Part shown: positions 20,035 through 30,680 of the stretch, piece by piece
Layout: the number at the start of each line of letters is the position of its first letter
Numbering within the stretch: position 1 is the first letter of the stretch
From: Tenodera sinensis
Lineage: Eukaryota > Arthropoda > Insecta > Mantodea > Mantidae
Length of the DNA: 64,000 bases
Reading direction: 5' to 3'
Assembly: GCA_030765045.1 (NCBI GenBank)
Contig: CM060971.1
Span: 123,496,680 to 123,560,679 of the forward strand
Position numbers and translations under genes: made by a program
The notes under the pieces: model-generated
Told to the model about the DNA's origin: nothing
The model's input: the letters and a program-made list of their open reading frames with translations, nothing else
The model's database searches: none

Positions 20035-21095
20035 GTATGTACCTGTGTAAGCTGTAGATGTAGTGCTTTGTATCCATGTATTTTCAACCACCCTTCTTGC
20101 TATCCTCTCCTTGTACCTGTGTAAGCTGTAGATGTAGTATTTTGTATTCATGTATTTTCAACCACCCTTCTTGCTATCCTCTCCTTGTACCTGTGTAAGC
20201 TGTAGATGTAGTGTTTTGTATCCATGTATTTTCAACCACCCTTCTTCCTATCCTCTCCTTGTACCTGTGTAAGCTGTAGATGTAGTATTTTGTATCCATG
20301 TATTTTCAACCACCCTTCTTCCTATCCTCTCCTTGTACCTGTGTAAGCTGTAGATGTAGTGTTTTGTATCCATGTATTTTCAACCACCCTTCTTCCTATC
20401 CTCTCCTTGTACCTGTGTAAGCTGTAGATGTAGTATTTTGTATCCATGTATTTTCAACCACCCTTCTTCCTATCCTCTCCTTGTACCTGTGTAAGCTGTA
20501 GATGTAGTGTTTTGTATCCATGTATTTTCAACCACCCTTCTTCCTATCCTCTCCTTGTACCTGTGTAAGCTGTAGATGTAGTGTTTTGTATCCATGTATT
20601 TTCAACCACCCTTCTTGCTATCCTCTCCTTGTACGTGTGTAAGCTGTAGATGTAGTGCTTTGTATCCATGTATTTTCAACCACCCTTCTTGCTATCCTCT
20701 CCTTGTACCTGTGTAAGCTGTAGATGTAGTGCTTTGTATCCATGTATTTTCAACCACCCTTCTTGCTATCCTCTCCTTGTACCTGTGTAAGCTGTAGATG
20801 TAGTGCTTTGTATGCAATAATGTGTGTAATAGTTATATCCATTTACAAACCCCTCCCTCCCTTGTACAATCAAACACCTTTCCTATCCCTACCTTCCCTG
20901 TGTAAGCGGTAGGTATAGTACTTTGTATGCAAACAACCCTCTCCCTTTCACAAAACAACCCCTTTACCCATCCCCTGCCTTGAACCCCTTTTATGTACCC
21001 GTAGATTTTTATTATATATTGTGTTCATATCCCTCCCTCCCCCCTTCGCTATACCTCTGCAAACGCTCAATGCAGTGTTATGTTTGCAATCTTTA
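20035..21095 (+). repeat. Minisatellite C (74-bp units)
   Basis: Eleven units at exact 74-base spacing from 20041 to about 20820, with landmarks ACCTGTGTAAGCTGTAGATG and GTATTTTCAACCACCC. Variants alternate in the centre (TATTTTGTAT versus TGTTTTGTAT from 20115 to 20485), a 148-bp dimer pattern. From 20820 to 21095 badly decayed units persist (CTGTGTAAGCGGTAGGTATA near 20897, CTCTGCAAACGCTCAATGCA near 21053), marking an older array edge. Non-coding. Confidence 0.95.
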
Positions 21096-21164
21096 GGGGT
21101 GATTTCTGAAATATTCAATGCTAAGATAACAATAGACAAAAAATCTGATGTGTTGCACTCACAT

Positions 21165-21815
21165 GACTTTCTCTACTCTTGTCTCTAGTACTAACAATTC
21201 TCACAAACTTATTCTCCTATCTTCTTTCTGTTAGTTGGCGTAAACATTTGTGGAAATTATCTTATTGCTCATTTTCTTGCACATGCAACAGGAATATAGA
21301 AATACAGTAGCTTGTAGTAATTGTTAAATCTTTCAAAGCTTTCAAACAACACAAAAATGAATAGCGCTGTTCCATTTGACATAAGTAAAAGTTCCCCAAA
21401 ACCTAGATAACAAGGAATAACTCTGAAGTGGTCCACTCTACAAAAAAAAATTTTTAACATAAATTGTATTTTTGGAAATATCTACGTTTTGTGTATAGCA
21501 AGATTTGGCTCTCTCTTATGGTTTACCGGTTATGCAAAATATAGGATTTAATGGGCTATAGCTGGAAAATTCAAGCTGTACATTTCATTTGTCATACAAA
21601 TGCCTCTAACATATGGCATTTTAATCACAATCGTTTGAGCCATTTTCAAGAAAATAAAAATTTTTGAACTATTTTCCATGTAAACGGCAGTTTAGGGTGA
21701 AGGAATTTTCTTCAAAATGTCTGTGTGACATCCTTGAAAGATATTAAACTTGCATGCCAACTTTGGCTTTTATTCAACGTTACGTTTTTGAGTAATGGTG
21801 ACCACAGACATACAC
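21165..21815 (+). repeat. Second copy of pogo-like interior, ends lost
   Basis: Collinear with 17560-18410 with many substitutions: shared blocks include GTTGCACTCA-ATGACTTTCT, GGAATATxGxAATACAGTAG and CATATGGCATTTTAATCA. Terminal inverted repeats are not found. It lacks the repeat F insertion, which fixes the order of events. Confidence 0.75.
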
Positions 21816-22215
21816 ACATTTTTTTCTAAAAATGCTTTTTTTGGATTCAGATGGCCTCAGAACATATTTCCAGGAAATCTCAACATAAATTTTTGGTTGG
21901 AAGACTATACTTCCTTTACTTTACTATACATAGTAGAGAAAATAAAAATAGTGGAATAGGGGTTGTATTTTCTTATTGCTAGGTTATTTTTATTTCCTAT
22001 GTTTGTGTTTACTGACATACACACATTTATGGACACCCATACCCATGGTGGGAGTCAAACCTGTTACTCATACGTCTTAAGAATACATGTAATTAATTCT
22101 CTGGTTCACTTAAAAGGTTTAATGATCACATTTACAAGCATTTTTCTGTCAGAAAACCCCTCTAAAAGGCTCTTCTTTAGATTTGGTCACTTGCCACTTG
22201 TCGGCCAGATTCTGT
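21816..22215. other. Unassigned, no gene seen
   Basis: AT-rich, no coding or repeat structure recognised. Confidence 0.3.
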
Positions 22216-22912
22216 GGTAACATGGTAAGTTGTGGAGGCCTGGCAGTACAAGGTGAGTACTATAGCTGCAGTTGCCATAGGCTGCATTACAGTTGGTACT
22301 ATCCAAATGTGCCAGATGGCAGTGCTAACAAAATATCCCAGTAGATGCCGCTGATACCTAACCAATTAGTAGCAAGTTTCAGCAGCAGGTAGCGCGGAAG
22401 TATACTTTGGTAGAAGGCGCAGATATCTACTCAATTAGTGTTAGCTTTTATCACTAGATGGCAGGAATGTAAGCTTGGTTAGTACTATCCCGTACCAGCA
22501 GATGGCGCTGATATCCGCCCAGTTAGTACCAACTTTTACAAGGAGAGGGCGCTATATTCTTGCAATTAGTACCAACTTTCTATCAGCAGGTGGCGCTGAT
22601 ATGCACGCAATTGGTACTAACTTTTCTCGTCAGATAGAGCTGATTTCCGTCCAATTAGTACCTACTTTTAGCAACAGATAGAGCTGATATCCACCCATAT
22701 ACTACCAACTTTTCCCATCAGATAGCGCCGATATCCGCCGAATTAGTACAGACTTTTACCATCAGATAGAGCTAATATCCACCCTAATAGTACCGACTTT
22801 TACCATCAGATGGGGCTGATATCCACCCAATTAGTGCCAACTTTTACCAGCAGGTGACGCTGAAATCCACCAAATTGGTACCAACTTTTACCAGCAGGTA
22901 GCGCTGATAAGC
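22216..22912 (+). repeat. Degenerate ~45-bp array with CTCF-like motifs (array D)
   Basis: Strongly diverged tandem units of about 45 bases built on AATTAGTACCAACTTTTACC, CAGCAGATGGCGCTG and ATATCCACCC. Several units carry a core like the insect/vertebrate CTCF consensus: CAGATGGCGCTG at 22499-22510, AGAGGGCGCTA at 22544-22554, CAGGTGGCGCTG at 22587-22598 and a GCGCTG variant near 22900. It lies just upstream of the ABCA exon at 23053. Whether it binds CTCF is unknown. Confidence 0.8.
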
Positions 22913-23052
22913 ATAAACAATAGATAATGAATCTATAAATATGTTCTTTTAAATGAAACAAATAGTTAATGGATTTATAAAGATGTTCTCTTTAATTAAG
23001 GTATTGTTGTGGAATGCTGTTTGTGATTAAAGAGAATGTTGTTTGTATGCAG

Positions 23053-23304
23053 GTGTTGGATGGAATGGTGAACCAAGTGGGTGAAGTGACAATACCTGGC
23101 TTGGGGTTTGACCCCATCGAGATAAGCCAAGCAGTTGTCAGATATTCGTAGCCCTGCTCAGGCTGCATGTACTGCGCATGTTTCGAGATGTCCATAAGTT
23201 GTATTTTATGACACTCCTTCCAGTTGCATTTGCCGCTGGCGGACTGTACATACAAAGTATGGATATAACAAAACCAAAAATGAAGTCTCTCGTCCTAAGT
23301 GGAG
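23053..23304 (+). pseudogene. ABCA, inter-half linker and first TM segment of TMD2
   Basis: From the acceptor GTATGCAG|GTG the frame reads a linker (GEVTIPGLGFDPIEIS) and hits a TAG at 23149. One frame over, it continues FVALLRLHVLRMFRDVHKLY, then the membrane segment FMTLLPVAFAAGGLYI and a short extracellular start, up to GGAG|GTAAGG. This order (linker, basic RxxRD stretch, LLPV-containing helix) is that of the second transmembrane half of ABCA proteins. A frameshift lies between about 23130 and 23148. The exon ends with one extra base, which joins in phase to the exon at 24863. Confidence 0.85.
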
Positions 23305-23629
23305 GTAAGGAACAGGCCAGCCAATTGTTAATGGAAGTGTTTATTGTCTGGGAACATTGTGATACATATGAGTCCTTTACAAGAATTTGAATATCTTGCT
23401 CGTATTAAACTTTATGAAAAATGATTTTAGTTGGGAGTATTTGTATATGAAACAGTTCGTTCATGCTTGATACAAATGAGAGGTGGAAAATAAGTTAGTT
23501 TTACTCTACTTTGTCTAAGTGCTACTTACCTGTAGTAGCTAGAGAAGGTATTATATTGAGTGAATAGTGAGATTTATTTGGGAATACACATTTTGAGGTC
23601 CTGTGATTAATTAAAAATACATTATTATT
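23305..23629. other. Intron sequence
   Basis: No feature seen between the TMD2 exon and the SINE. Confidence 0.4.
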
Positions 23630-23800
23630 TATTTATGCCAACAAACTTACTGTTGGTGTTTTCAAACACACAAGCCGTGTGTGGGCAAAGTTTGAGAGAT
23701 AGAACTGGAACTTAAAAATTCAATGCCACAACTGGGATTTGAACCACAGACCTTCCGCTTACCAGGCAGCTGCTCTAACCATTGAGCTATTGTGACAAAC
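23630..23800 (-). mobile_element. tRNA-derived SINE, family 2, best-preserved head
   Basis: The minus strand carries a near-complete tRNA shape: acceptor arm GTCACAA pairing with TTGTGGC, D-stem GCTC/GAGC, anticodon loop CTGGTAA (GGT, threonine-like) and B box GGTTCAAATCC. The T-stem pairs badly, so I call a SINE head and not a tRNA gene. The body start GGCATTGAATTTTT matches the family-2 SINE at 4960-5092. Confidence 0.72.
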
Positions 23801-23999
23801 TGCCAGAATGGTATTAATATGTCTGTGAACAGCATAAGTGCAAAACAAAAACTTGGATAAGTTTAGCATCTTCCAAGGGTTGAATTTGGAGATTTACAAG
23901 CAAATCCCTTCCCATCCCAAAACTACCCTTTACAGGGAACATTTTTACCTATTTAAAGTAAAAACAAATTAGAAACTAAAAGCTTCACTTCTCTTACTA

Positions 24000-24485
24000 A
24001 TATTCCAAGTTGTTTGGTGCTAACAATTTTCGAGTTGACTCCAACTCATTCTCAAAGCTATACAAAGAAATTTTTTACTGTAGATACTGATGCTCATTTT
24101 AATCACCAATCTCTGAAAACAAAAATCTATAAATAGCCTATTGGAGGGATTTCAAAATTCATAACATGGTTTCTGTTTTTTAAAATAAATATATTTTCCC
24201 AAACCATTAAATCTATAGGTCCACTTAATTGTTTTAATAATTTAACCTCTGGATTAATTTCATGATTAAATAACCAAAAATGATCTGCCACAGCTGATTT
24301 ATCAGTTTGCTTATATTTAACATTTTAGAAATGTTCTTTTATTCTGGTTTATAAATGATGTTTGGTTTATACCAATATAAACCTTATTACAATGCAAACA
24401 GCTAAATTGATAAATACAAGATTTTTTTATAATTTGGAATTTTATCTTTTTTAGAAAAATTTAGTAAATTTTGTATATTAAATTT
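24000..24485 (-). mobile_element. Penelope-like element, GIY-YIG endonuclease relic (minus)
   Basis: Minus-strand reading, with frameshifts, gives VYIGINQTS (GIY-YIG core), RIKEHF, then DKSAVADHFWLFNHEINPE, VWENIFILKNRNHVMNFEIP and a stop at 24127. It is clearly related to the plus-strand relic at 16607-16990 (shared SAVAxHFW, WExIFILKNRN and NFxIP). This identifies a Penelope-like retroelement C-terminus. The reverse transcriptase part is absent. It lies in the intron between two ABCA exons. Confidence 0.72.
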
Positions 24486-24862
24486 ATTTTGGGGATGACA
24501 TCACTTGGACGATGTAACCAGATCTTTCTCGAAGGTGCCCAACATGTGGCACGAAGGAGCTTAGCCCCATCCATCCTTTGTTGCACGCCAAGTTACTGGT
24601 TGTGCAATAAATCACTATAATACAAGAAGCAATGTGAAGTGTTTTAGCAAATACACACACTTAACCAATATCTTAAACACAGTGCATTTTAATGAAAATT
24701 GTTGGCCATTTTTGACAACATAAAAAGGGTTGTTTGGGGTAGAGTGTGTAGGAGGTTGGTGAACTTAAATGGCAAGCAGGTCTGGTACTTAACCAAGCTT
24801 TTGTTTTTGTTTTGTATTCTTAACACTGTCTAATGCATTTGATGTTTTCTGGTTGTTGATAG

Positions 24863-25080
24863 ACACAATGGTAGCCTTCCATAATGCTACGTCGTCATCA
24901 CTTGACATTTTGGTGAAGGCGTTAGAGGGGAGCGGAGTTGTGGCAGTGAACCAATACAATGGCAGCTACTCATTGCCCCACAGTTGGCTGCACTGTGGGA
25001 CAAGCGAGAAGTGAACATCACCACATTATATAACGATACAGCACAATCATCATGAATCTTCTGAGCAATGCGATGTACAG
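24863..25080 (+). pseudogene. ABCA, extracellular-domain (ECD2) exon with two frameshifts
   Basis: The exon follows TTGATAG and joins in phase with the exon ending at 23304. It reads TMVAFHNATSSSLDILVKAL and NQYNGSYSL. Near 24975 the frame shifts to PQLAALWDKREVNITTLYND, and near 25050 it shifts again to IMNLLSNAMY, followed by the donor ACAG|GTAACA. LYNDTAQ followed by a LLSNA-like helix is the typical end of the ABCA extracellular domain just before the next TM helices. Each shift equals one lost base or two gained, so the exon cannot be translated intact. Confidence 0.85.
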
Positions 25081-26089
25081 GTAACATAAATTAATAGAGA
25101 AGATGTGTTTGTGTTGTACCATGCATTACGATGTCAACCTGATGAAAACTTACTTGCGGTATGTTAAAAGAAAAAGAGAAGTGCCTAAGGAAGCTAATGA
25201 GGGCAAAAGTACCTATAGCAGAGTTCAGCAAAACATTTCACTTCTACGTATGCAGTTTCAATAATGAGTTTCAGTTGTATAGTAAAAATGGCTTCTCTAT
25301 GCCACAAATAAGCCTTTTATTGTTTTCTTGTAAATTGTGGATTTTGTGTTCAGATTATTTAAAATTTTGGATTTGCGGGGTTGGGATTACTGGAGTTGTA
25401 CTGTACTTACAATTGTAAGTTGCTCTTGGGATACTTTTCTCAAGATGCGACATTCCCTTGTGGTTTACTGAGAAATAAGGCACTGCAAGAGAGGAGAAGT
25501 GACTGGAGTGGTGGGGAAGAAGCCAGTGATGTCAGAACTCAGGCCGTGTATGTGCTAATCCCCACCTCTCCTATTATGCAAGTGGGCAGGTCCGACGTTC
25601 TGGACAGGCTTTACATTGATGACTCTTGGATGGACACTAATTTGATATTTGACAGAGTGATTCATGTAAACCTAGAGCTAAGTAGCTCCAAATGAAAGAA
25701 AGTGCATTTCCAAAAATTGTTATGTAATATATGTGCAACAGCGTTAATGCTCCATATTGCACTGTACAAGGAAATAAGCCTTTGTTGAAGTACGCTGTAA
25801 AGCAAGAAATGGTCGCAGAACACTACTTTGTGTTCTACTGCCAAATGACAGGGTAATAGATTACAGTTCGTTTTATGCAGTGATATTGGCAATACTGGTG
25901 ACTTGACATATCTTTAAGAAAGTATGGAGTCTAAGGTTGTGACACGGGTGAGTTATCACATTCCTCTGGTGATTCATCTCCACATATTGCATAGTATGTG
26001 AACCGTGTGATATGCAATTAGCCATGAAACATATCTTACAATGACTTGTGGTGATATTGAGATTAACAAAATGACGTGGTTGATTTCAG
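25081..26089. other. Region where further TMD2 exons would be expected
   Basis: An intact ABCA gene needs roughly 200 or more codons for the remaining TM helices between ECD2 and the NBD2 linker. I see no hydrophobic exon-like segment in either frame set here. A moderately GC-rich stretch at 25425-25690 is open for 104 codons in plus frame 1 but is not membrane-like and is not recognised. Confidence 0.5.
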
Positions 26090-26233
26090 AAAAGCCGAGA
26101 TGCCCTTGCAGAAGTTGTGGTAGACAAGAGTGATGTTGGCAAGCATGAAGATAATGACGTGAGGGCAGAACGGCAGAAAGTAGCAGACATTCTTGCCGGC
26201 AGAATTCCCAATCCACCAATGGTTGTAGTTCAG
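26090..26233 (+). pseudogene. ABCA, pre-NBD2 linker exon
   Basis: Forty-eight codons between ATTTCAG and GTAATT, phase 0 at both ends, free of stops. Key blocks are EDNDVRAERQKVADIL, the conserved acidic D-V-x-x-ER stretch preceding NBD2, and NPPMVVVQ, the first beta strand of the NBD. It splices in phase to the Walker A exon at 28638, whose first residues NLRK complete the expected VVVQ-NLRK transition. No lesion in this exon. Confidence 0.92.
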
Positions 26234-26771
26234 GTAATTTACTTGAGAAACAGTTTGTAGACAGGCTTAGTTAATAACCTTCAAAGCTTGTGACTGACAT
26301 ACTAAACATTATATTAATGATTTTTTACTGCTTCTGGTTTAACCAGGACTGACTTCACGCTTCTTAATTGAAATGGTACATCCTGCAGTTTGTTTTACAG
26401 ATTTGGATAGGACCATATTTCCTCATATAATCATCACCATTGCATAATGGTCACACTATTATTGCAGGTGCTCAGTATCGAAAAATGTTTAAAAATAAAG
26501 TGCAAGCTGTTAGGTTCATGGGACAGAATACAGGTATTGTAATATATTCCTCATAGTCAATGCCATGAGTTTGTCAACAGCCGAGACGTGGGTAGGCCAT
26601 CAGTGAATCTGATTGGTTCCAGTACATAAACTGCGGCACTTTGCAGACATGACTAAGTCATAAGCGAATGGACCGTTGATTAGCACGTGCCAAGTCAGTA
26701 ACCATATTGCTCTTCAGTCGTGTACGGTTTTTCTATAGTTATTCTAACAAGTTCTTATATATACCAAATGT
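26234..26771. other. Intron sequence, no feature seen
   Basis: No repeat, RNA or exon recognised between the linker exon and the open stretch at 26772. Confidence 0.35.
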
Positions 26772-27320
26772 TCACACATGTCCATTACAATGACCCTTAA
26801 ATTCTTTATAACTAAGCAACTGGTTATAAATCTTTTGTACTAAAGTAAATTGTTTAAATGTATTCTTTACACCGTCATTATTAGCTTTTAGGTACTTTAG
26901 TAGTCCAAATTTATTTGGTAGATTTCTAAACACTCCATGACTCGTCATTTTCTTTCCCAGCTGATGCACCATTTTCTTCTTCCTCTGCTGCTGGCAGTTC
27001 TTCTGTTTCTTCACCATCTTAACTGAATTAACAGGAATCAAAGTTAAAATCATCATAGTTGCTCTCATATTGCTTTCTAGTAACATTTTGTTAATTAAAT
27101 TGTTTGTCAAATGTTTTGACACAGCCATCTTTGCTTGGTGTTTGGTAGTAAATATGTTTGTAGTGCAAATGCAATTGGAAGTCATTTTCCTACACTTATC
27201 TGTTTGGAATGTCAATGCTACCAACACAAAAAGCACAGAAAAGTGTAGCAGTGAACAGGAGGAACCAAGTTGGACAGCGCAACTATTGCTCCAGGCCTCA
27301 TGGATTAATGTGCAGGTCAA
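26772..27320 (-). other. Unrecognised open stretch; possible transposase N-terminus relic
   Basis: A minus-strand frame is open for 182 codons. Within it the neighbouring frame shows an acidic run typical of cut-and-paste transposase N-termini (NYDDFNFDS, later DGEETEELPAAEEEENGA), preceded in the main frame by KHLTNNLINKMLLES. Together these recall the start of piggyBac-type proteins, broken by frameshifts. I saw no catalytic blocks and no TTAA-flanked termini. Function unknown; chance openness remains possible. Confidence 0.25.
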
Positions 27321-27482
27321 GTGATTTATTTGTATGATTTATTCATCCATATGTTTCTGTTATATAGGATATATCAAGAGTTCAGAAGAACTTACCTAAT
27401 ATGTACATATAAAGTTTAATTACAACGTTTATTTACAAATCTGTTTCAATTTCACGTACCTGTAAAATACATCTACACTCAT

Positions 27483-28503
27483 TTACACATTTTGATTACA
27501 TTTAGTGTTGTACTTAATTTCTTCAGTATTGTAGAAAGCATTTTCTAGTAAATAGTTCTTAATGGTTTTTATTTGTATCTCTCTTTGTTTTAAGTCTTTT
27601 ATTTCCTTGGGCAAAGCATTATAATGTTCCCCTGAGTGCAGTTCTGTAATAATCATGTTTATTTCTAACATTATAGCTATGCATGTGATTGTTTTTAGCA
27701 ATTTTTCCATTTAGAAGAACATGCTTGATGCTTTCATAAATGTAGATACATGGAACTGTTAGGATTTTGTATTTTTTGAAACAGTCCCTATAACTGTGTC
27801 TTTTTTCTATTTTCCCAATTATTCTAATTGCCCTTTTTTGTAATTTGAATATTTTTAGTACTTCCTTAGCTGTAGTATTCCCCCATAGTGTTATGCCGTA
27901 TTTTATATATGAATAAATGAATGCATAGTACACCTGCTTCAACGTTTTATTATCCATGTTATCCTTAACTTGTTTCATAATGTATAATCCCTTATTTGTC
28001 TTTTTTGTTATGTACATTATATGTGGTTGCCAATTAAGATTTCTGTCTATAAGCACTCCTAGGAAATTTGTGACCTGTGTCTCAGGAATACTTTCCCCAT
28101 CTACCTTGATATCAATGTGATCTGCATGTTTTTCTTTTAGCCTGAAATTTATCCATGATGTCTTTTTTATGTTTAATACCAGATCCAGATTTGAAAGATA
28201 GTCTTTTAATATTTTTATGATACTATTTGCCTTGTTTTCTACACCTTTGGTAGTGGGATCTGTAACTATTATTGTTGTATCATCTGCATAGCCAATTGCT
28301 GCACCTCCATTATTTGCTACCATTTCAAAAAGATCATTTATATAAACTAAAAATAGAAAAGGACCCAATTTTGAGCCTTGCAGAACTCGTTGTTTAATTG
28401 TTTCAAATTGTAATCTTACTTTATTTACCATACCCTTTTCATTTTTGTAGTTTATTTCTACGCACTGCTGTCTATTTTCTAGATATGATGCAATCCACAT
28501 AAG
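27483..28503 (-). mobile_element. LINE (jockey/CR1-type) reverse transcriptase, 5'-truncated
   Basis: The minus strand encodes 293 codons of a non-LTR reverse transcriptase: SYLENRQQ, QGSKLGPFLFLVYINDL (palm), the catalytic YADD box in GYADDTTIIV, NFLGVLIDRNLNWQPHI and LQKRAIRIIG (thumb region). After about 27625 the frame shifts and ends with YNALPKEIKDL and ENAFYNTEEI. The endonuclease and the first RT motifs are missing at the 5' side, which starts abruptly at 28503, just upstream of the Walker A exon on the other strand. The usual Pro before QGS has become Leu. Confidence 0.92.
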
Positions 28504-28637
28504 AGAACTGAGGTTTGAGCCTTAACATGGCATGGAGTTTTCAAGCACTTGGTTGTGGTAATTAAGAGGCTTGGGCTAGATTTTACAAACATTAATGTAG
28601 GTATATCTAATGCATGCAATTGATTGAAATGTGTTAG

Positions 28638-28865
28638 AATTTGAGGAAGGAGTAGCAACGCAAACGGCTGAAAGTGTGTGCTAGTGAAGAAGAAGGTAGC
28701 AGATGCTGCGTAAACCTAGATGAGGACCAGACCAAAGTGGCTGTGCGGAATCTGTCCATCCCTGTGGATGCTGGAGAAGTGTTTGGTCTTGTGGGACACA
28801 ATGGGGCAGGCAAGACGACCACAATGAAGATTATTATTGCTGAAGAGGCTGCTACCAAAGGGAGG
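28638..28865 (+). pseudogene. ABCA NBD2, Walker A exon with in-frame TAG
   Basis: Seventy-six codons between TGTTAG and GTAAGT, phase 0 at both ends. It begins NLRKE, then TAG at 28653-28655, where the family normally has an aromatic residue. It continues VAVRNLSIPVDAGEVFGLVG, the Walker A P-loop GHNGAGKTTT and IIIAEEAATKGR. The P-loop Lys and Thr that bind ATP phosphates are intact. The stop would remove the whole NBD2. An alternative acceptor directly after this TAG would avoid the stop but drop NLRKE. No second copy of this exon lies in the window. Confidence 0.94.
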
Positions 28866-29077
28866 GTAAGTTAGAATTTCACTTACCCATTAAAAATTCA
28901 TAATTTGGTGCCGAGTGTTTCTTTGGACACGTGGCACGCTGTTTGCCAGGGGAGTTGCATATTCATCACCTCTTACGTTGAAGTGCATAGCTTCCTCATG
29001 TAAAACCATGGCTTATAGAAGGTGAAGTGTGCAGGAAGTGATGGCAGCACTTTTGCCTTGACAGTGAGTAAGCTTTG
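28866..29077. other. Intron start, no feature
   Basis: Short unassigned stretch after the GTAAGT donor. Confidence 0.4.
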
Positions 29078-29850
29078 TTTGAATTGAATTAAATTTATTG
29101 GATACTGAAGCTCTTGGGCTGCCCTTGGACTTGCACCCTGGCCCTTCTGTCATTGGAGAAGCTCTGAGATTCATACATATGTGTGTGCTGTTGTTTACTT
29201 CTCTTGCTCTTCAATTTGTCTTTTACTTTATTCATCCTTTTAGAACATACACATGTTGTTGGATATATCAGGTTACATAAAATGCCTACATACGGACATA
29301 AAATACATACATTCTGGTTCATATAGTAATACTGGTTGAATGAGATTATAATTACTTTAATTATAATCAAAGTAACTGTCTTAATGGTAAAAAAATCTTC
29401 AAAATCACAATTGCAGATATTCACCTATGTCATAAAAAGCCCTCTCAATGAAGTAATTTTTGAAGCATTTATTGAACTTGGAACCAGTTGATTGTTTAAT
29501 TGCGGTTGGCAGCTTATTGTATAAAGTTTTCCCAATTACAAATGGATTTTTAGCAAAGAATTTCTTACTCTTCACTTCCCTGTACATATTCTCTTTAGTT
29601 CTTGTGTCATGTTTATGTATACTGCTGTTTCTCCTTATATTTGTAGTTCTCCTAACTAGTAAAATAACTCTAAAAATATATAATGCAACCACTGTAAGAA
29701 TTCTTTCTTTTTTAAAAATTTCTCTACATGAGTCCCTTGATTTTAGTGAACAAACAATCCTTACACACCTCTTCTGTAATACCAATAATCGTTCTAAATT
29801 CTCTTTAGGCGTTGTACCCCATAATTCAATACCATAATTCTATTACTTTT
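29078..29850 (-). mobile_element. LINE 3' fragment (jockey/CR1-type)
   Basis: The minus strand reads YGIELWGTTPKENLERL, LQKRCVRIV, ILTVVALYIF and, at the C-terminus, LYNKLPTAIK and FIERAFYDIGEYL, stopping at 29405. These are the thumb and C-terminal blocks of a non-LTR ORF2. A 3' UTR of about 320 bases ends near 29078 in CAATAAATTTAATTCAATTC, a short tandem tail. It is 5'-truncated at about 29850 and related to, but distinct from, the element at 27483. Confidence 0.87.
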
Positions 29851-30150
29851 ATCACTATTACTTTTCTCTTTTGGAACACTTTTCCCATCCACTCCCTTTA
29901 TGCTTTCCATTTCCCTAAAATTGTTTATTATTTTTTAACCACTCATTTCATTCTAACCTTATTCTTTACCTCCGCTGTTTTTTCATTTCTAGGTTTCCTA
30001 ACCATATATACTTATATATAAAAGTTACTTTGTACTATCATTTGTCAATTCTTATAAATTTATACCTTATGTTTTGACTACTGTAATATTCCATTGTTTA
30101 AAAGCCACTATTTCTGTATTGAAATCAAATGGCAAATAAATATAAGAATA
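29851..30150 (+). other. Possible LINE 3' UTR (plus strand)
   Basis: AT-rich sequence ending ATCAAATGGCAAATAAATA near 30140, a terminus often seen on insect LINEs. There is no ORF in the fragment, so this is suggestive only. Confidence 0.3.
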
Positions 30151-30680
30151 TAAAATATCCCCTGTTTAAATGCAGTCAACAATTGCATGGTAACTGAAAT
30201 GTGAGCTTAGAAGTGACAAACATGGATCCTGCGGAGATGGTGGGAAACATTCGTGCAGTAATAAATTACAGCACATTGTAAAGTATGTAATATACGGTAA
30301 AGTAGACCTCTTTTAAGTGCAATTACACATCAGTTGTGCCAGAGGTGTATTCCAGTCCTGCAACCAATCTTCATTTATACACTACACACAGTTACACTGT
30401 AGCCATTTTACACCAACCTAATTTTGATTTGTCTTAAACAAATCAGTAAGTTTTGTTTGGTGGCATAATTCACAGTTTTTTTCTCTGCATATTGTTTGAT
30501 TGTAGCAAGATAGAGATGAATACTGTTCAATTAATTTTGCTTCTCCCTACACAGAATCTTATGGTACTTATCACTTCACTAACATACAGAACATATTCTT
30601 CTTCCATGCGCATGTGTCATTACTTTGGGAAATTCTTAGCAATGTAGTGGTCAAGGTCAATGCTAGGAATGCAGCGACTG
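30151..30680. other. Unassigned, no gene seen
   Basis: No structure recognised before minisatellite A. Confidence 0.35.

Noticed and set aside
23710..23790. Threonine tRNA gene (GGT anticodon) on the minus strand
   Set aside because: The acceptor and D stems pair, but the T stem does not, and a SINE body shared with other loci follows directly.
25425..25690. 104-codon plus-strand open stretch as a missing ABCA TM exon
   Set aside because: Not hydrophobic and no ABCA-like motif; phases and splice sites do not support it.
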